From assembly GCA_905142475.1 (NCBI GenBank), contig LR990730.1, forward strand, positions 5,117,501-5,181,500: a stretch of DNA of 64,000 nt, given 5' to 3'. Position 1 is the stretch's first letter. Every line of letters starts with the position of its first letter. Positions 21,701 through 29,195 of the stretch are shown here, in pieces. A model generated the notes under the pieces. It was not told the origin of the DNA, did no database searches, and saw only the letters and a list, made by a program, of their open reading frames with translations. Both the position numbers and the translations under genes were made by a program. Source of the stretch: Xanthomonas hydrangeae. GTDB lineage: Bacteria; Pseudomonadota; Gammaproteobacteria; Xanthomonadales; Xanthomonadaceae.

Positions 21701-23896
21701 CGCACAGATCGCCTTGTCGGACCACTTGCTCAAGGCTTTGAACGCGCGGGTCATCGGTTGCGGGTCGAGCGTCGCGCGCACATCAGGATCGGTGAGCCGC
21801 TTGGCCAGCGCGCTGCCGGCGGACGCACGCACCTCGTCGTCGGGCCACTTGCTCAGGGCACCCAGCGCTTGGGTCAGGTTGATCGCGTCGAGGGCCGTAC
21901 ACAACTCCGGCTCGTGGGCCAGCCGCCAGGCCAGCGCACTGACGGCCTCCCCACAGATCGGCGTATCGGGCCATTTGCTCAGGGCGTTGAGCACGTTGGA
22001 CACGCCTTGGCGGTCCAGGGCCTGGCGCAACTCGGGATCGTCGACCAACCGCTCGGCCAGCGCACTGGCGGCCTCCGCACAGACTGGCGTATCGGGCCAT
22101 TTGCTCAGGCCGTTGAGCACGTTGGACACGCCTTGCTGGTCCAGGTCCTCGCGCAGCTCGGGATCGTCGGCGAGCCGCCTGGCGAGCGCAGCGACGGCGG
22201 CCGCACAGACCGCATCGTCGGGCCATTTGCTCAGGGCGTTGAGCACGTTGGACACGCAGTGCGCAATCAAGGCCTTGCGCAACTCGGAATCGCCGGCTAG
22301 CCGCCCGGCGAGCACGCTGGCGGCGGCCGCACAGACCGGCGAATTGGGCCATTTGCTCAGGGCGTTGAGCGCTTGCGCCACGTTGATGGGATCGAGGGCC
22401 GCGCACAACTCGGGCTCGTCCGTCAGCCGCCCGGCCAGCGCACTGGTGGCGGCCGCACAGACCGGCGAGTTGGGCCATTTGCTCAGGGCGTTGAGCGCGG
22501 TGCTCAGTTCTTGCGGACTGAGGTCCTTGCGCAGCCGGGCCTCGTCGGCCAGCCGCTCGGCCAGCGCGCCGACCGCGGCTCCACAGACCGACGTGTCGGG
22601 CCATTTGCTGAGGGCGTTGAGCGTGGTCGCCACGCCCTGCGCATTCATCGCACAACGCAAGCGGTTGTCGCTGGCGAAACGTGCGGCGAGCCGATGCGCC
22701 GCGGCCTGGCAATCCGGATGATCGGACCACTTGCTGAAGGTATTGAGTGCCAGGCTGATGGCCTGCGCACTCAGGGACTGCCTGGCTTGGTCATCACGCA
22801 GCAGGTGACGTGCCATACGCGCCACCGCGCGTTCACACCGCCCGCTGTCGATATTTTTTGCGAAGGCGTTCAGGAGCAGAGAGTACGGGTAGCCACCCAG
22901 CCCCACAAGATCATCGGCCTGATCGAGTTGCCCGGCGATCCACGCGATTGCCTCCATGCAGGCGGGCTGGTTCGGGTGCTTGCTCAGCTTGTTGCCCACA
23001 TGCGCCAGCTGCTTCAGCGATGCGCCTTCGAACCACCCGGTCTGGTAGAGGTACTGCGCTGCAATTTCGGTGCAACGATCGAGATCGCGGGGGGTTGCTC
23101 CCCTGGCGCACTGTGCATTGGCAACCAGCTGAAGGTATTTGTCGAGCCGACTGGCGTTGACTTGCGCATGGAGACTTTTTTCCAGGAAGGGCAACGCCAT
23201 CCCGCCGCGCATGCGATCGGCCAGCTCGTTGTCGTATGCCATCGATACGCACAGGCCGGCGTTGTGGTTACGCCCGATTCCGTGGGGCTCGCTCAACTGT
23301 CGCCGCTGCTGCTGTCGCTGCGCCTGTAGCCGTTTTTGTGCCGCCGAGTCCAGATGATCTTCGACCCTGCGCAGTTCGGATATCAGCCTAGTGCCATGGA
23401 CTGACCGCTTTGACTGCCGATAGGGCTCTTGCTCTTCGCGCGGACGTTTTTCTACGATTCGGTCTGGTTGCAGTTCGGTCGGTCGATAATTTTCCCCAGC
23501 TTCCAAACCATGATGCGTCGGTCGTTGTGGCCGACGATGCGCTGACGACGCGCCGACGTCGGCGGTCACCTTGTCCGGGTACCGCTCGGTTTTGATGCGC
23601 TCGTTTTTTACGGCAGAGGGCTGCCAGTGCCGAACGCGCCTGTCCCATGCGCCCTCGCTGGCATCGGTTTGCTCTTTTTTTACGTCGCTTGCCGTCGGGG
23701 GCTGTCTGTCTCGCGTCGACGCCCCTGGGTCATCCGACTCTGTCCTCTGCCGTTTTCTAGGCGGCCGTTCAAGCGGTTGATACGTGCCGCTGGTGCTTGC
23801 TGCTGCCTGATCCTCCGTTAGGGTAGGCTTTTTTTCGGCATGGGCGTAAGGCGAGTTTGTGCGGAACGCAATTGGATTGGTGGCATGAGTTTTCAT
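15749..23896 (-). CDS. xopAD: XopAD-family type III effector with SKWP repeats
   Basis: This 2715-residue protein belongs to the SKWP family (XopAD of Xanthomonas, RipS of Ralstonia), recognised by about 20 tandem 42-residue repeats with LSKWPD...CAAAxSALAxRLADDPELRxAL (about 385-1225). These effectors are delivered into plant cells by the Hrp type III system; their biochemical role is not established. Layout: residues 1-200 are polar, Pro/Ser/Arg-rich and probably disordered, as expected for a secretion signal; 200-385 holds degenerate repeats; 1225-1500 is helical; 1500-1960 carries KGMLVVV (about 1857), LPGDIL (about 1901) and DTDGD (1935-1939); two related modules near 2335-2440 and 2540-2660 each end in E-x-Q-F-H-T (E2407 and E2638). 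The ATG at 23896 was chosen because the frame above it (to 24235) looks non-coding. An IS3 scrap flanks the 3' end. No perfect PIP box was found. Confidence 0.93.
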   Translation of the reverse strand: MKTHATNPIAFRTNSPYAHAEKKPTLTEDQAAASTSGTYQPLERPPRKRQRTESDDPGASTRDRQPPTASDVKKEQTDASEGAWDRRVRHWQPSAVKNERIKTERYPDKVTADVGASSAHRRPQRPTHHGLEAGENYRPTELQPDRIVEKRPREEQEPYRQSKRSVHGTRLISELRRVEDHLDSAAQKRLQAQRQQQRRQLSEPHGIGRNHNAGLCVSMAYDNELADRMRGGMALPFLEKSLHAQVNASRLDKYLQLVANAQCARGATPRDLDRCTEIAAQYLYQTGWFEGASLKQLAHVGNKLSKHPNQPACMEAIAWIAGQLDQADDLVGLGGYPYSLLLNAFAKNIDSGRCERAVARMARHLLRDDQARQSLSAQAISLALNTFSKWSDHPDCQAAAHRLAARFASDNRLRCAMNAQGVATTLNALSKWPDTSVCGAAVGALAERLADEARLRKDLSPQELSTALNALSKWPNSPVCAAATSALAGRLTDEPELCAALDPINVAQALNALSKWPNSPVCAAAASVLAGRLAGDSELRKALIAHCVSNVLNALSKWPDDAVCAAAVAALARRLADDPELREDLDQQGVSNVLNGLSKWPDTPVCAEAASALAERLVDDPELRQALDRQGVSNVLNALSKWPDTPICGEAVSALAWRLAHEPELCTALDAINLTQALGALSKWPDDEVRASAGSALAKRLTDPDVRATLDPQPMTRAFKALSKWSDKAICAAAASALAQRLADDPQLRKALQPQCVVVVLNALCKWPDMADGAEAVSALAGRLADDPGLREALNAIEVTNALNALSKWPNNEACAAAASALVARLVDDPRLRKALDSQGLAITLNALIKWPDNALCAAAAHALAERLAFEPDVRQALKPQEVANALHALSKWPDNEVCATATRTLAERLADDPGLVQALDPQGVAAVLNALSKWSDTPVCGAAVSALAERLADDPGLVQALDPQWVATVLNALSKWSGTPVCAAAASALAGRLADDLKLRKALTPHGVATVLNALSKWPGSPVCAAAGSALAARLADGPELRNALDPHGLASALNALSKWPDNALCADAARALAARLADDPGLRNALDPQGMSNALGAMSKWPADASCTAAAMALVARLTDEPDLREAFGPIDVTAALNAMSKWTASPACEVATDLLATRLAGDRELRSALGALGVAIALNALSKCLARPACQTAFVLLAERAGSTELPWRQFEMRGIAMVANAMSRLLQLDDEGDEQFRPLGVAKLQAMAGHLDLHRERFASASAADIGLLFKALAAARLQRQMRPLGQPALERVSALIGDDGLRQTSLEGIGSLCMGLLPLIRSPELSPRHRGQALRVFDTLQPIAARKIDLYLRDDGTRASADIEQHATRCPALTFYQVLKAYAVVSWQWKARHLDGPRKEQRQRRDELVKWVDLTLARTREAIQADLGEMSWNLIAQIEAGDQVFDALDLRMTKDAPTITQAHPPTRFDLDSGRLSMSSTPGRPVAPAPGRGSTIHVVVDLLGKELSTNQSASDKPYSLFARLTGLPLVEVQLPGEISTFMLARTFNYTGEPWRFDLFGGSRAARSKSGSSSLVTSSRKESASLLPAFRYADTAPGSSLMQLAAKLAPQREDWSRMQRSLLEMVPSDHVVEGTLRLGMFDDVEGPAHPFKPLAVDGTPLALCPNDGCGFLKLEVALSIPAFRKHYDAWQAVQANQATEEQRDLVAKDKGPSRMPAQALQHYPRDAAALEEAHAAMQDRLQTLEPTGDDPLWVYRPLIGGGYRGQRVRAVPSADDKVHLPQQRSQAFDLAGGPLLLGKPPYDKENLLPVPEQRIATVAKGDATAAFLSQCFGIQYSYTGFDDRSGVDPQMLHSKGMLVVVPEQQWPAEFSDTDLACSKEDLKTLSSWTNGRDRGALPGDILSTGSLRLKDIVEPGRLGALPIDELRKRNMDTDGDDAFVYAGYPKLAALISRVMVDRQSRRGRQQSFKPPKTATPAIDPVSGHYQPGRLSEIMSLKRGQRVTAAAATLAARFMAQPDELREAMARAMMFGTYDGIERELRTGLHELLEEQARDPQVLATLRVQAREAIERAHLSEARQAAELLHAQLLALEAGSEAGSAAPALPEALAEAFPGLAEAYAAASGVEARIHAILDNYPVCRLSHAQFPDGQPGLIPDEPELTMRNLFTIAIKVGTDALKSDTGTALFAKIVEACERSERSFAERVRNVPYSRATARAMQDGRFNPEQTKLLLQRMPSMAAGVMEDALDALQQAGWIDRPQPPAERLRAVQPQDIALKAQALSTRARQMEPQVTDMLKRVAARHGGQLAGTQHQLKSYGSLQEKLKQRVVLKKQTLEEAAAGVNDALRYSVVLQPQDFTAGLRAVLAALDDQGHARVKLTNQFTDYPPSFKAINVTLRSPDDALWEIQFHTPETFELKERFHDLYKRTHALALGGASRAEQRKLQEPALEAFKRVASPPGCEEIDDWQEETVPALASTMPALASEQTPVYADASLAHSVFNAAAGKQASLTPVLNTLAEGLGARLWGNVRYDAKQGRIEQVQQAPFQKSVASIKDKIRRHLRAGMTAEQATQSVGDALRYALELPSEDFVVKVLAAQETLRRQGTTCVKLQNYFTSGDGTYRGINARFTDAEGYAFEVQFHTAESFNAKAQTHLSYKRMQLAQTRLDRERQKPQPDPVRQAKLTQEIAAHTQAMHEMTAKVGKPVGVERLGERA
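20225..22742 (-). repeat. Tandem array of about 20 SKWP repeats (126 bp each) in xopAD
   Basis: About twenty consecutive 42-codon units lie head to tail, one of them 41 codons long (TDPDV instead of ADDPEL). On the plus strand each shows a GGGCCATTTGCTCAGGGCGTTGAG-like block for the LNALSKWP segment. Edge copies are the most diverged (LSKCLARPA at the 3' end, TFSKWSDHPD at the 5' end). Two further degenerate units precede the array (KLSKHPNQPAC, AFAKNIDSGRC). Confidence 0.92.
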
Positions 23897-24364
23897 GCCC
23901 GGAAATTTAGTCAATCTGCCCGCGAACGACTTCTCCAATACGAAGCGCCGACGACTTGTGCGACGCCCGCTGCGCGTTGGGCCAATGTCCTCAACACATT
24001 GCATGGATTGAACGCATGGGATGCAGCACGCCGGCACGGCACGTGCTCCGCAGCCGTCAAGCAAGGTGTTCCGATGGTTATGCACGATTCGATGTTTTTC
24101 CATACCAATCCGGCCGAACCTTGCGTCGACCTGACCACAGCGACGGCGTAAAGGCACCGTCATTCCAGCCGTGCGTTTTTCTGCCGATATCCGAGACATG
24201 CAACGGTCGGCAACCACCGCTACCATCATTGGCATCTCGCTGCGAGGGAATCAGGACATATCATTCGGCAATGACCCGCGGAGCGCGTCTTGGGGTGCCG
24301 CTTGAAAAAAACGCCTCGCTGCCGCCTACAATCGAGGGCATCTGTTGTGTCCGGATCTTCGCGC
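23897..24364. other. Intergenic region upstream of xopAD
   Basis: No supportable gene is present in these 468 bp between xopAD and the divergent amidotransferase gene. The promoters of both must lie here. A PIP-like pair (TTCGT and TTCGC on the minus strand) occurs about 26 bases before the xopAD ATG, but its spacing is 13 bases, not 15. Confidence 0.6.
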
Positions 24365-25117
24365 ATGTCTGTTTTGCCGTTCCTGATCATCGAAACCGGG
24401 CACCCCGTGCCGGAGATGAAGCGATACGGCCGTTTTCCGCACTGGATTCGCGTGGCGGCCGGGCTGGCCGAGCGCGAGACCGTGGTCATCGACGTCGCCA
24501 ACGGCGACCGCCTGCCCAACCGCGACGGCTTTGCCGGCACCATCGTCAGCGGCTCGGCCGCCTATGTCACCGACCGCGCCGAGTGGAGCGAACGCAGCGC
24601 CGACTGGCTGCGCGAGGCTGCCCACCAGGGCATGCCGCTGCTGGGCATCTGCTACGGGCACCAGTTGCTGGCGCATGCGCTGGGCGGCGAGGTCGATTAC
24701 AACCCGGCCGGGCGCGAGTCCGGCACCATCGCGCTGGAACTGCACCCGCCGGCCGAGCAGGACCCCTTGTTTGCCGGCCTGCCGGCGCATTTCCCAGCGC
24801 ACGCCACGCACATGCAAACCGTGGTGCGCGCACCCGATGGCGCCATCGTGCTGGCGCATTCGCGCCAGGACCGCTGCCATGCGTTCCGCTGGGGCCAGGC
24901 CACCTGGGGCGTGCAGTTTCATCCGGAGTTCGCCACCCACCACATGCGCGGCTATGTGCAGGCCCGCGCCGAGTGCATCGCCCGCCATGGCCACTGCGCC
25001 CGCACGGTCGCCCGCGAGGTCAGCGCCGCGCCGATCGCCCGCAAGCTGCTGCGCCGCTTCGTGCATCACGCACGCGGCCTGCAAACAGTGATCGCTCATC
25101 CCGCCGCGCACACCTAA
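24365..25117 (+). CDS. Class I glutamine amidotransferase (GMP synthase-like)
   Basis: The 250-residue protein has a class I GATase fold. The nucleophile elbow GICYGHQLLAHALGG puts the catalytic Cys near residue 97, and GVQFHPEF near 185 supplies the His-Glu pair. The start at the ATG at 24365 gives MSVLPFLIIETGHPVPEMK; the frame above it looks non-coding. There is no synthetase domain, so it is a stand-alone amidotransferase or gamma-glutamyl hydrolase-like protein of the YfeJ/GuaA-like group, often annotated as glutamine amidotransferase without a known acceptor. The next gene, a membrane protein, follows 57 bases downstream on the same strand. Confidence 0.88.
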   Translation: MSVLPFLIIETGHPVPEMKRYGRFPHWIRVAAGLAERETVVIDVANGDRLPNRDGFAGTIVSGSAAYVTDRAEWSERSADWLREAAHQGMPLLGICYGHQLLAHALGGEVDYNPAGRESGTIALELHPPAEQDPLFAGLPAHFPAHATHMQTVVRAPDGAIVLAHSRQDRCHAFRWGQATWGVQFHPEFATHHMRGYVQARAECIARHGHCARTVAREVSAAPIARKLLRRFVHHARGLQTVIAHPAAHT

Positions 25118-25174
25118 AAGCAGCGATAATCGCTGCACGCCGGATGGTCCGGTGCGTGTCGATCCGGAATGGGA

Positions 25175-26074
25175 ATGAGCGAAATCCGCAAGGTGCCGGC
25201 GTCTGCCGGCGCAGAATGGCTGTTGACCGGTTTCTCCCTGCTGAAGCGGGCGCCACTGGCGCTTGGCTCGCTGGGGGTAATTTGGAGCGTGACCGCCACC
25301 CTGGTGGTGTCGCTGTCGGTGCTGGTGCCGCTGCTTGGCCCGGCGTTGCAGTTCCTGCTGGTACTGGCCGGCCCGTTGTTCATGGGCGGCATGCTGTGGG
25401 CGATCCGCGAGGTGGACGAAGGCCGTATCGCCAAACCGTCGCATCTGCTGCACGGCCTGCAGGACGGCCGCGCGCCGCATCTGCTGGTGTCGCTGCTGCC
25501 GCAGCTGATTGCCGGCCTGCTGCTGGGCGTGCTGCTGCTGGTAATGATCGGCGCCAACGGGCTGCAGCAATTGTCCGAGGTGATGGCCAAGATCAACCAG
25601 ATCAGCCAGTCCGGCGCGCAGCCGGACCCGGTGCAGATCGAGCAGCTCGCCGCCAGCCTGCCGGCCGGCCGCATCCTGCTGTGGCTGCTGCTGACCATCG
25701 CCACCTTCGCGGCGATGACGCTGGCGCTGTTCGTGATGCCGCCGCAGGTGATGTTCGACCGCAGCACCGGCGGCCACGCGCTGCGCGAGAGCCTGCGCGC
25801 CAGCCTGCACAACCTGCCGGCCATGCTGGTGTTCTTCGTGCTGGCCTTCATCGCCATCTTCGCGATCTATTTCGCAGTGATGATCGTGGCGCTGATCGTC
25901 GGCCTGGTGGCCGGGCAGACCGTGGCGATGTGGCTGGCCCAGCTGCTGCTGATGGCCGTGCTGATGCCGGTGTTCGCCGGCTCGGTCTACGCGGCCTGGA
26001 AACAGATGTTCACGCACGAAGGCGCCCTTGCGCAGCCGGCCCCGCCGTCGCGCCCGGACGTGTTTGCCGCCTGA
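25175..26074 (+). CDS. BPSS1780-family integral membrane protein
   Basis: The protein has 299 residues from the ATG at 25175 (an ATG six bases earlier is an alternative). It starts MSEIRKVPASAGAEWLLTGF, the pattern of the BPSS1780 family, and has about six hydrophobic helices, for example LGVIWSVTATLVVSLSVLV, LLLGVLLLVMIG, ILLWLLLTIATFAAM and MLVFFVLAFIAIFAIYFAVM. Members are uncharacterised inner-membrane proteins. The gene ends directly before a REP palindrome pair at 26078, which may shape its mRNA 3' end. No catalytic motif is visible. Confidence 0.8.
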   Translation: MSEIRKVPASAGAEWLLTGFSLLKRAPLALGSLGVIWSVTATLVVSLSVLVPLLGPALQFLLVLAGPLFMGGMLWAIREVDEGRIAKPSHLLHGLQDGRAPHLLVSLLPQLIAGLLLGVLLLVMIGANGLQQLSEVMAKINQISQSGAQPDPVQIEQLAASLPAGRILLWLLLTIATFAAMTLALFVMPPQVMFDRSTGGHALRESLRASLHNLPAMLVFFVLAFIAIFAIYFAVMIVALIVGLVAGQTVAMWLAQLLLMAVLMPVFAGSVYAAWKQMFTHEGALAQPAPPSRPDVFAA

Positions 26075-26077
26075 AAT

Positions 26078-26146
26078 GTAGGAGCGCACTCATGCGCGAA
26101 GAAGCTTTCCCGGGAAAGCCTCTATCGCGCCCGGGTGCGCTCCTAC
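26078..26146. repeat. REP palindrome pair (REPIN-like)
   Basis: An arm starting GTAGGAGCGCACTCATGCGCGA and its inverted partner ending GCGCCCGGGTGCGCTCCTAC flank a central palindrome GCTTTCCCGGGAAAGC. The element begins four bases after the stop codon of the membrane protein gene. Confidence 0.85.
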
Positions 26147-26302
26147 GATGAGCCCCACCTTCGGTGCGAGCTACCTGCGTTGGCCTGGCGCCTTGTGCAA
26201 ACAGGCGTCCATTTTGCACATCCAGCCGTCGTCCTGACACGTCAAAGCACGGCGCTTTGGCTATCAAGCGACTATGTGCGTGCGACCGGATCACTCGGGA
26301 TC

Positions 26303-26370
26303 GTAGGAGCACGCTTGCGCGCGATGGAGCTTTCCCGGGAAAGCTTCATCGCGCACAAGTGCGCTCCTAC
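26303..26370. repeat. REP palindrome pair (REPIN-like), second copy
   Basis: It has the same architecture as the copy at 26078: GTAGGAGCACGC...GCGCGA, a central GCTTTCCCGGGAAAGC, and ...GTGCGCTCCTAC. It lies 41 bases beyond the tatC stop codon, so both REP pairs occupy the convergent gap between the membrane protein gene and tatABC. The 156 bases between the two copies show no other feature. Confidence 0.85.
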
Positions 26371-26411
26371 AAGGAGAGGCCTGGCACTGTCGGTGCCTGA
26401 CGCGGGGCGCG

Positions 26412-27149
26412 CTAGGCGGCCTTAGGTCCGACCGCCCGCGAGGCGACGATGCCGAGCTCGTAGAGCAGGCACATCGGGATCGCGAGCATCAGCTGCGAGA
26501 CCACGTCCGGCGGGGTGAGGACCGCGGCCAGGATGAAGATGCCGACGATGGCGTAGCCGCGGCCTTCGCTCAGTTGCTTTGGGCTGACCCAGCCCAGCAG
26601 CACCAGGATCACCAGCGCCACCGGCAGCTCGAAGCTCGCACCGAAGGCGAAGAAGATCGCCAGCACGAAATCCAGATAGGAATTGGCATCCGGGGTAATG
26701 GCGATCACGTCCGGCTTGAACGTGGTCAGGAAGTGGAACACCGCCGGCAGCACCAGGAAATATGCGAAGGCACAGCCGATATAGAACAACGCCACCGCTG
26801 AGGCCAGCAGCGGAAACGCCAGCTTCTTTTCGCGCTGATACAGGCCCGGCGCCACGAAGGCCCAGGCCTGATACAGCAACCACGGCACGCTGAAGAACAC
26901 CGCCACGAAGAAGGTCAGCTTGAGCGGGGCGAAGAACGCGCCGGCCGGGTTCATCGCGATCATCGTCTGCCCCAGCGGCAGCTGCGAAATCAGCGGCGCG
27001 GCCAGCCAGGAATAGATCGCGCGCGAAAACGGCAGCAGCGCCAACAGCACCACGCCCAGGCCGATCAGCGCGCGCACCAGGCGTGCGCGCAACTCGACCA
27101 GATGCTCGATCAGACTGCTTTCGGCCTGTGCGTCGTCGAACAGGCTCAC
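26412..27149 (-). CDS. tatC: Sec-independent protein translocase subunit TatC
   Basis: The 245-residue polytopic membrane protein has the TatC signature near its N-terminus (ESSLIEHLVELRARLVRALI), the conserved FFSVPWLLYQAWAFVAPGLYQREKK loop region split by hydrophobic helices, and six predicted membrane segments. TatC binds twin-arginine signal peptides and forms the receptor complex with TatB for export of folded proteins. Its start overlaps the end of tatB by 4 bp (ATGA). It is the last gene of a tatABC operon on the minus strand. Confidence 0.97.
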   Translation of the reverse strand: MSLFDDAQAESSLIEHLVELRARLVRALIGLGVVLLALLPFSRAIYSWLAAPLISQLPLGQTMIAMNPAGAFFAPLKLTFFVAVFFSVPWLLYQAWAFVAPGLYQREKKLAFPLLASAVALFYIGCAFAYFLVLPAVFHFLTTFKPDVIAITPDANSYLDFVLAIFFAFGASFELPVALVILVLLGWVSPKQLSEGRGYAIVGIFILAAVLTPPDVVSQLMLAIPMCLLYELGIVASRAVGPKAA

Positions 27150-27814
27150 GGCTGTTTCTCCTGGATCTTGGTCGGCTCGGTCGGCTCTGTCTCTGTCGCG
27201 GTGCTCGGCTCGAGCGGCGTGCTCGCATCGATGGGTGCGGCAGTCACCGGCGCATGCGCGCTGGTGAGATGTGCGGCATGCGGCGCTGGCACCACGGGGT
27301 CATGTGGGGCCGGTACCAACGTTTGATGGGGCGCCGGAGCGATTGGCTGTGCCTGTGCAATCACCGGTGCCGCAGCCGCTGGTTCAGCGACGGCGGCCAC
27401 TGCCGGCGTTCCTGCCGCCGACGTACCTACGATCGACTCGGCATTAGCCTCAGCCGACAGATCCGCATGCGCCAGCTCCAGCGGCGTCGCCACCGCTGTC
27501 GCACCACTGCGGATATCGATATCGCGGCCCACCTCGTCATGCAGCGCGCGGGCGCCCTGCTCCAGGTGCTGCTGCTTATTGCGCAACTGGTCTTCGGCCT
27601 CGCGCAGCGAGGTCTGCACGTCCTGCAGGCTGCGCTTGAGCTCTTCGGCCTCCAGCTCGCGCTCCAGCTCCTGCTTGACCGAATCCCACTGCATGCGCGC
27701 GCGGCGCACCCACAATCCGGCAAACCTGGCCGCCTTGGGCAAACGCTCGGGACCGAGCACCACCAGGGCGACGATCGCGATCAGCGTCAGTTCGCCAACA
27801 CCTATGTCAAACAC
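27146..27814 (-). CDS. tatB: Sec-independent protein translocase subunit TatB
   Basis: The 222-residue protein begins MFDIGVGELTLIAIVALVVL and continues GPERLPKAARFAGLWVRRAR, the diagnostic single helix, hinge and amphipathic helix of TatB (Glu in the helix, GPERLP hinge). A charged coiled-coil-like stretch follows to about residue 100. The C-terminal half is Ala/Pro/Thr-rich and probably disordered, longer than in E. coli (171 residues). It lies between tatA and tatC, overlapping tatC by 4 bp. Confidence 0.96.
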   Translation of the reverse strand: MFDIGVGELTLIAIVALVVLGPERLPKAARFAGLWVRRARMQWDSVKQELERELEAEELKRSLQDVQTSLREAEDQLRNKQQHLEQGARALHDEVGRDIDIRSGATAVATPLELAHADLSAEANAESIVGTSAAGTPAVAAVAEPAAAAPVIAQAQPIAPAPHQTLVPAPHDPVVPAPHAAHLTSAHAPVTAAPIDASTPLEPSTATETEPTEPTKIQEKQP

Positions 27815-27829
27815 GCACGCCGCTCCGGA

Positions 27830-28057
27830 TCAACGTGCGTCGCGGTCGCGCTCGGCCTGCGCCTCACGCGCCTGCTCGGCCGTGCGTGCGTCGTCGCCGA
27901 GCTTTGCGGCCGGCTTGTCGTCGTCATGCATGCCTTTCTTGAATTCCTTGACCGCGCTGCCGAGATCCTTGGCACCGCTGGTGAGCCGCTTGGTACCGAA
28001 CACCAGCAACACGATCACCAGCACGATCAGCCAGTGCCAAATGCTGAAACCGCCCAT
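27830..28057 (-). CDS. tatA: Sec-independent protein translocase subunit TatA
   Basis: The 75-residue protein starts [20 protein letters not shown] followed by [23 protein letters not shown]. That is the TatA pattern of a short membrane helix, an FGTKRL hinge and an amphipathic helix. Its charged tail is rich in Asp, Ala and Arg. TatA oligomerises to form the translocation pore. It is the first gene of the tatABC operon, 15 bases before tatB. Confidence 0.96.
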   Translation of the reverse strand: MGGFSIWHWLIVLVIVLLVFGTKRLTSGAKDLGSAVKEFKKGMHDDDKPAAKLGDDARTAEQAREAQAERDRDAR

Positions 28058-28129
28058 GATCTGCTCGCTTGCTGAAAAGAAGGAAGACGCAGGATACCCC
28101 AGCGCACCGCGCAGGGGGATGACAGCGGT

Positions 28130-29032
28130 TTAGCGGTTGCCGTCCAGCGATTCGGTGCGAATTTCGCCATCCGAGACCGGCTGGAATCCCTGTTGCGGCG
28201 GCGGCGTGGCGCTGGGCTGCATCGGCACGGTGCTGGCCTCGTTGGCCGGCGGCGGCGGTGTGCTCGCGGCCTGTGCCGGTGGCGGGGTCTGCGGACGCGG
28301 TGCAGGTGCGGTGCCCTCGGCGGCGCCGTCGGTGCCGCGGTTGGCGCGCGCGGTGTAAGTGGCCTCTTCCAGGCGATCGCGGAAGGCGATCACGTCGGTG
28401 GAGGCACGCTCGTTGGTACGCCCTTCGAAGATCATGCGCGGCGTGGCGCCGCCACCGTAGGCGTTGAGGTCGGCGGCATCGTCGATCTGCAGCACCGCAC
28501 CGTCCAGCGCCACGCCGGCGAACAGGCCGCGGGCACGCGACCACGACCAGATTTCGGCCTTGAGCTGGCCATCGGTGGCCGCGGCGGCATTGCGTCCCAC
28601 CGGGCCGGCGGCTACACCGGCATCGGCACCGAGGGTGAACTTGCCGTTGACGATGTTGTCCAGGCTGCGGTCGTTGCGGAACACCAGCACCACGTCGGAG
28701 GACTGCACGCCGGCCTGGAAGCCGATGCTGCCGCCGGTGAGCTTGACGAACACCGGCTGCGACCAGCTGCCGTCGGCGTTCTTCATCGACATCAGGCCGT
28801 GGCCGCGACGGCCGCCGATCACCAGACCGGCCTTGAGCGTGTCGGGGATGACCACAATGGCGCGCGCTCCGTCGAGCAGCTTGTCGGGGATGGCCTGCTC
28901 GGGGATCTTCATGATCTCGTTGAGCACGCGAACCGCGTTACGCGCGCGCTGGTCCTCTTCCGGGCCGGCAACGGCATGGCCGGCGGCGAAGGTCAACGAC
29001 AACAACAGGGCCAGGCGCGACAAACGGGGCAT
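28130..29032 (-). CDS. Secreted SYLF (YSC84)-domain protein
   Basis: The 300-residue protein starts at the ATG at 29032, preceded by TTTGGAG, and opens a signal peptide (MPRLSRLALLLSLTFAAGHA, cleaved near VAG). Residues about 40-225 match the SYLF/YSC84 lipid-binding domain: IPDKLLDGARAIVVIPDTLK, GGRRGHGLMSMKN, SIGFQAGVQSSDVVLVF and GVALDGAVLQIDD. The last 65 residues are Pro/Ala/Gln-rich. In eukaryotes SYLF binds phosphoinositides; in bacteria the function is unclear. The frame above this ATG (to 29257) runs into the divergent hemH region and is not credible coding sequence. Confidence 0.87.
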   Translation of the reverse strand: MPRLSRLALLLSLTFAAGHAVAGPEEDQRARNAVRVLNEIMKIPEQAIPDKLLDGARAIVVIPDTLKAGLVIGGRRGHGLMSMKNADGSWSQPVFVKLTGGSIGFQAGVQSSDVVLVFRNDRSLDNIVNGKFTLGADAGVAAGPVGRNAAAATDGQLKAEIWSWSRARGLFAGVALDGAVLQIDDAADLNAYGGGATPRMIFEGRTNERASTDVIAFRDRLEEATYTARANRGTDGAAEGTAPAPRPQTPPPAQAASTPPPPANEASTVPMQPSATPPPQQGFQPVSDGEIRTESLDGNR

Positions 29033-29195
29033 GACAAGCTCCAAAGGACGATCCGTCAAAGATAGCAATGGCGCGACGTTAGTGGTGGCGCAATGAATCG
29101 GTGGTGAGCGCAACCGGACGATCAAGAGGCCGTCAATCAGGTCGATCGGTGCGCTGTCCTCGGCAGCGCTGCTGCGCTCTGCCAGAATGCCCGGC

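Noticed and set aside
20340..22721. Plus-strand Ser/Ala-rich frame of 793 residues opposite the SKWP array
   Set aside because: Its repeats mirror the SKWP units in antisense and it has no ribosome site; the xopAD frame explains the repeats.
23910..23950. PIP box for xopAD (TTCGT...TTCGC on the minus strand)
   Set aside because: The spacer is 13 bases instead of 15 and it lies only about 26 bases before the ATG, too close for the usual promoter geometry. It may be chance.
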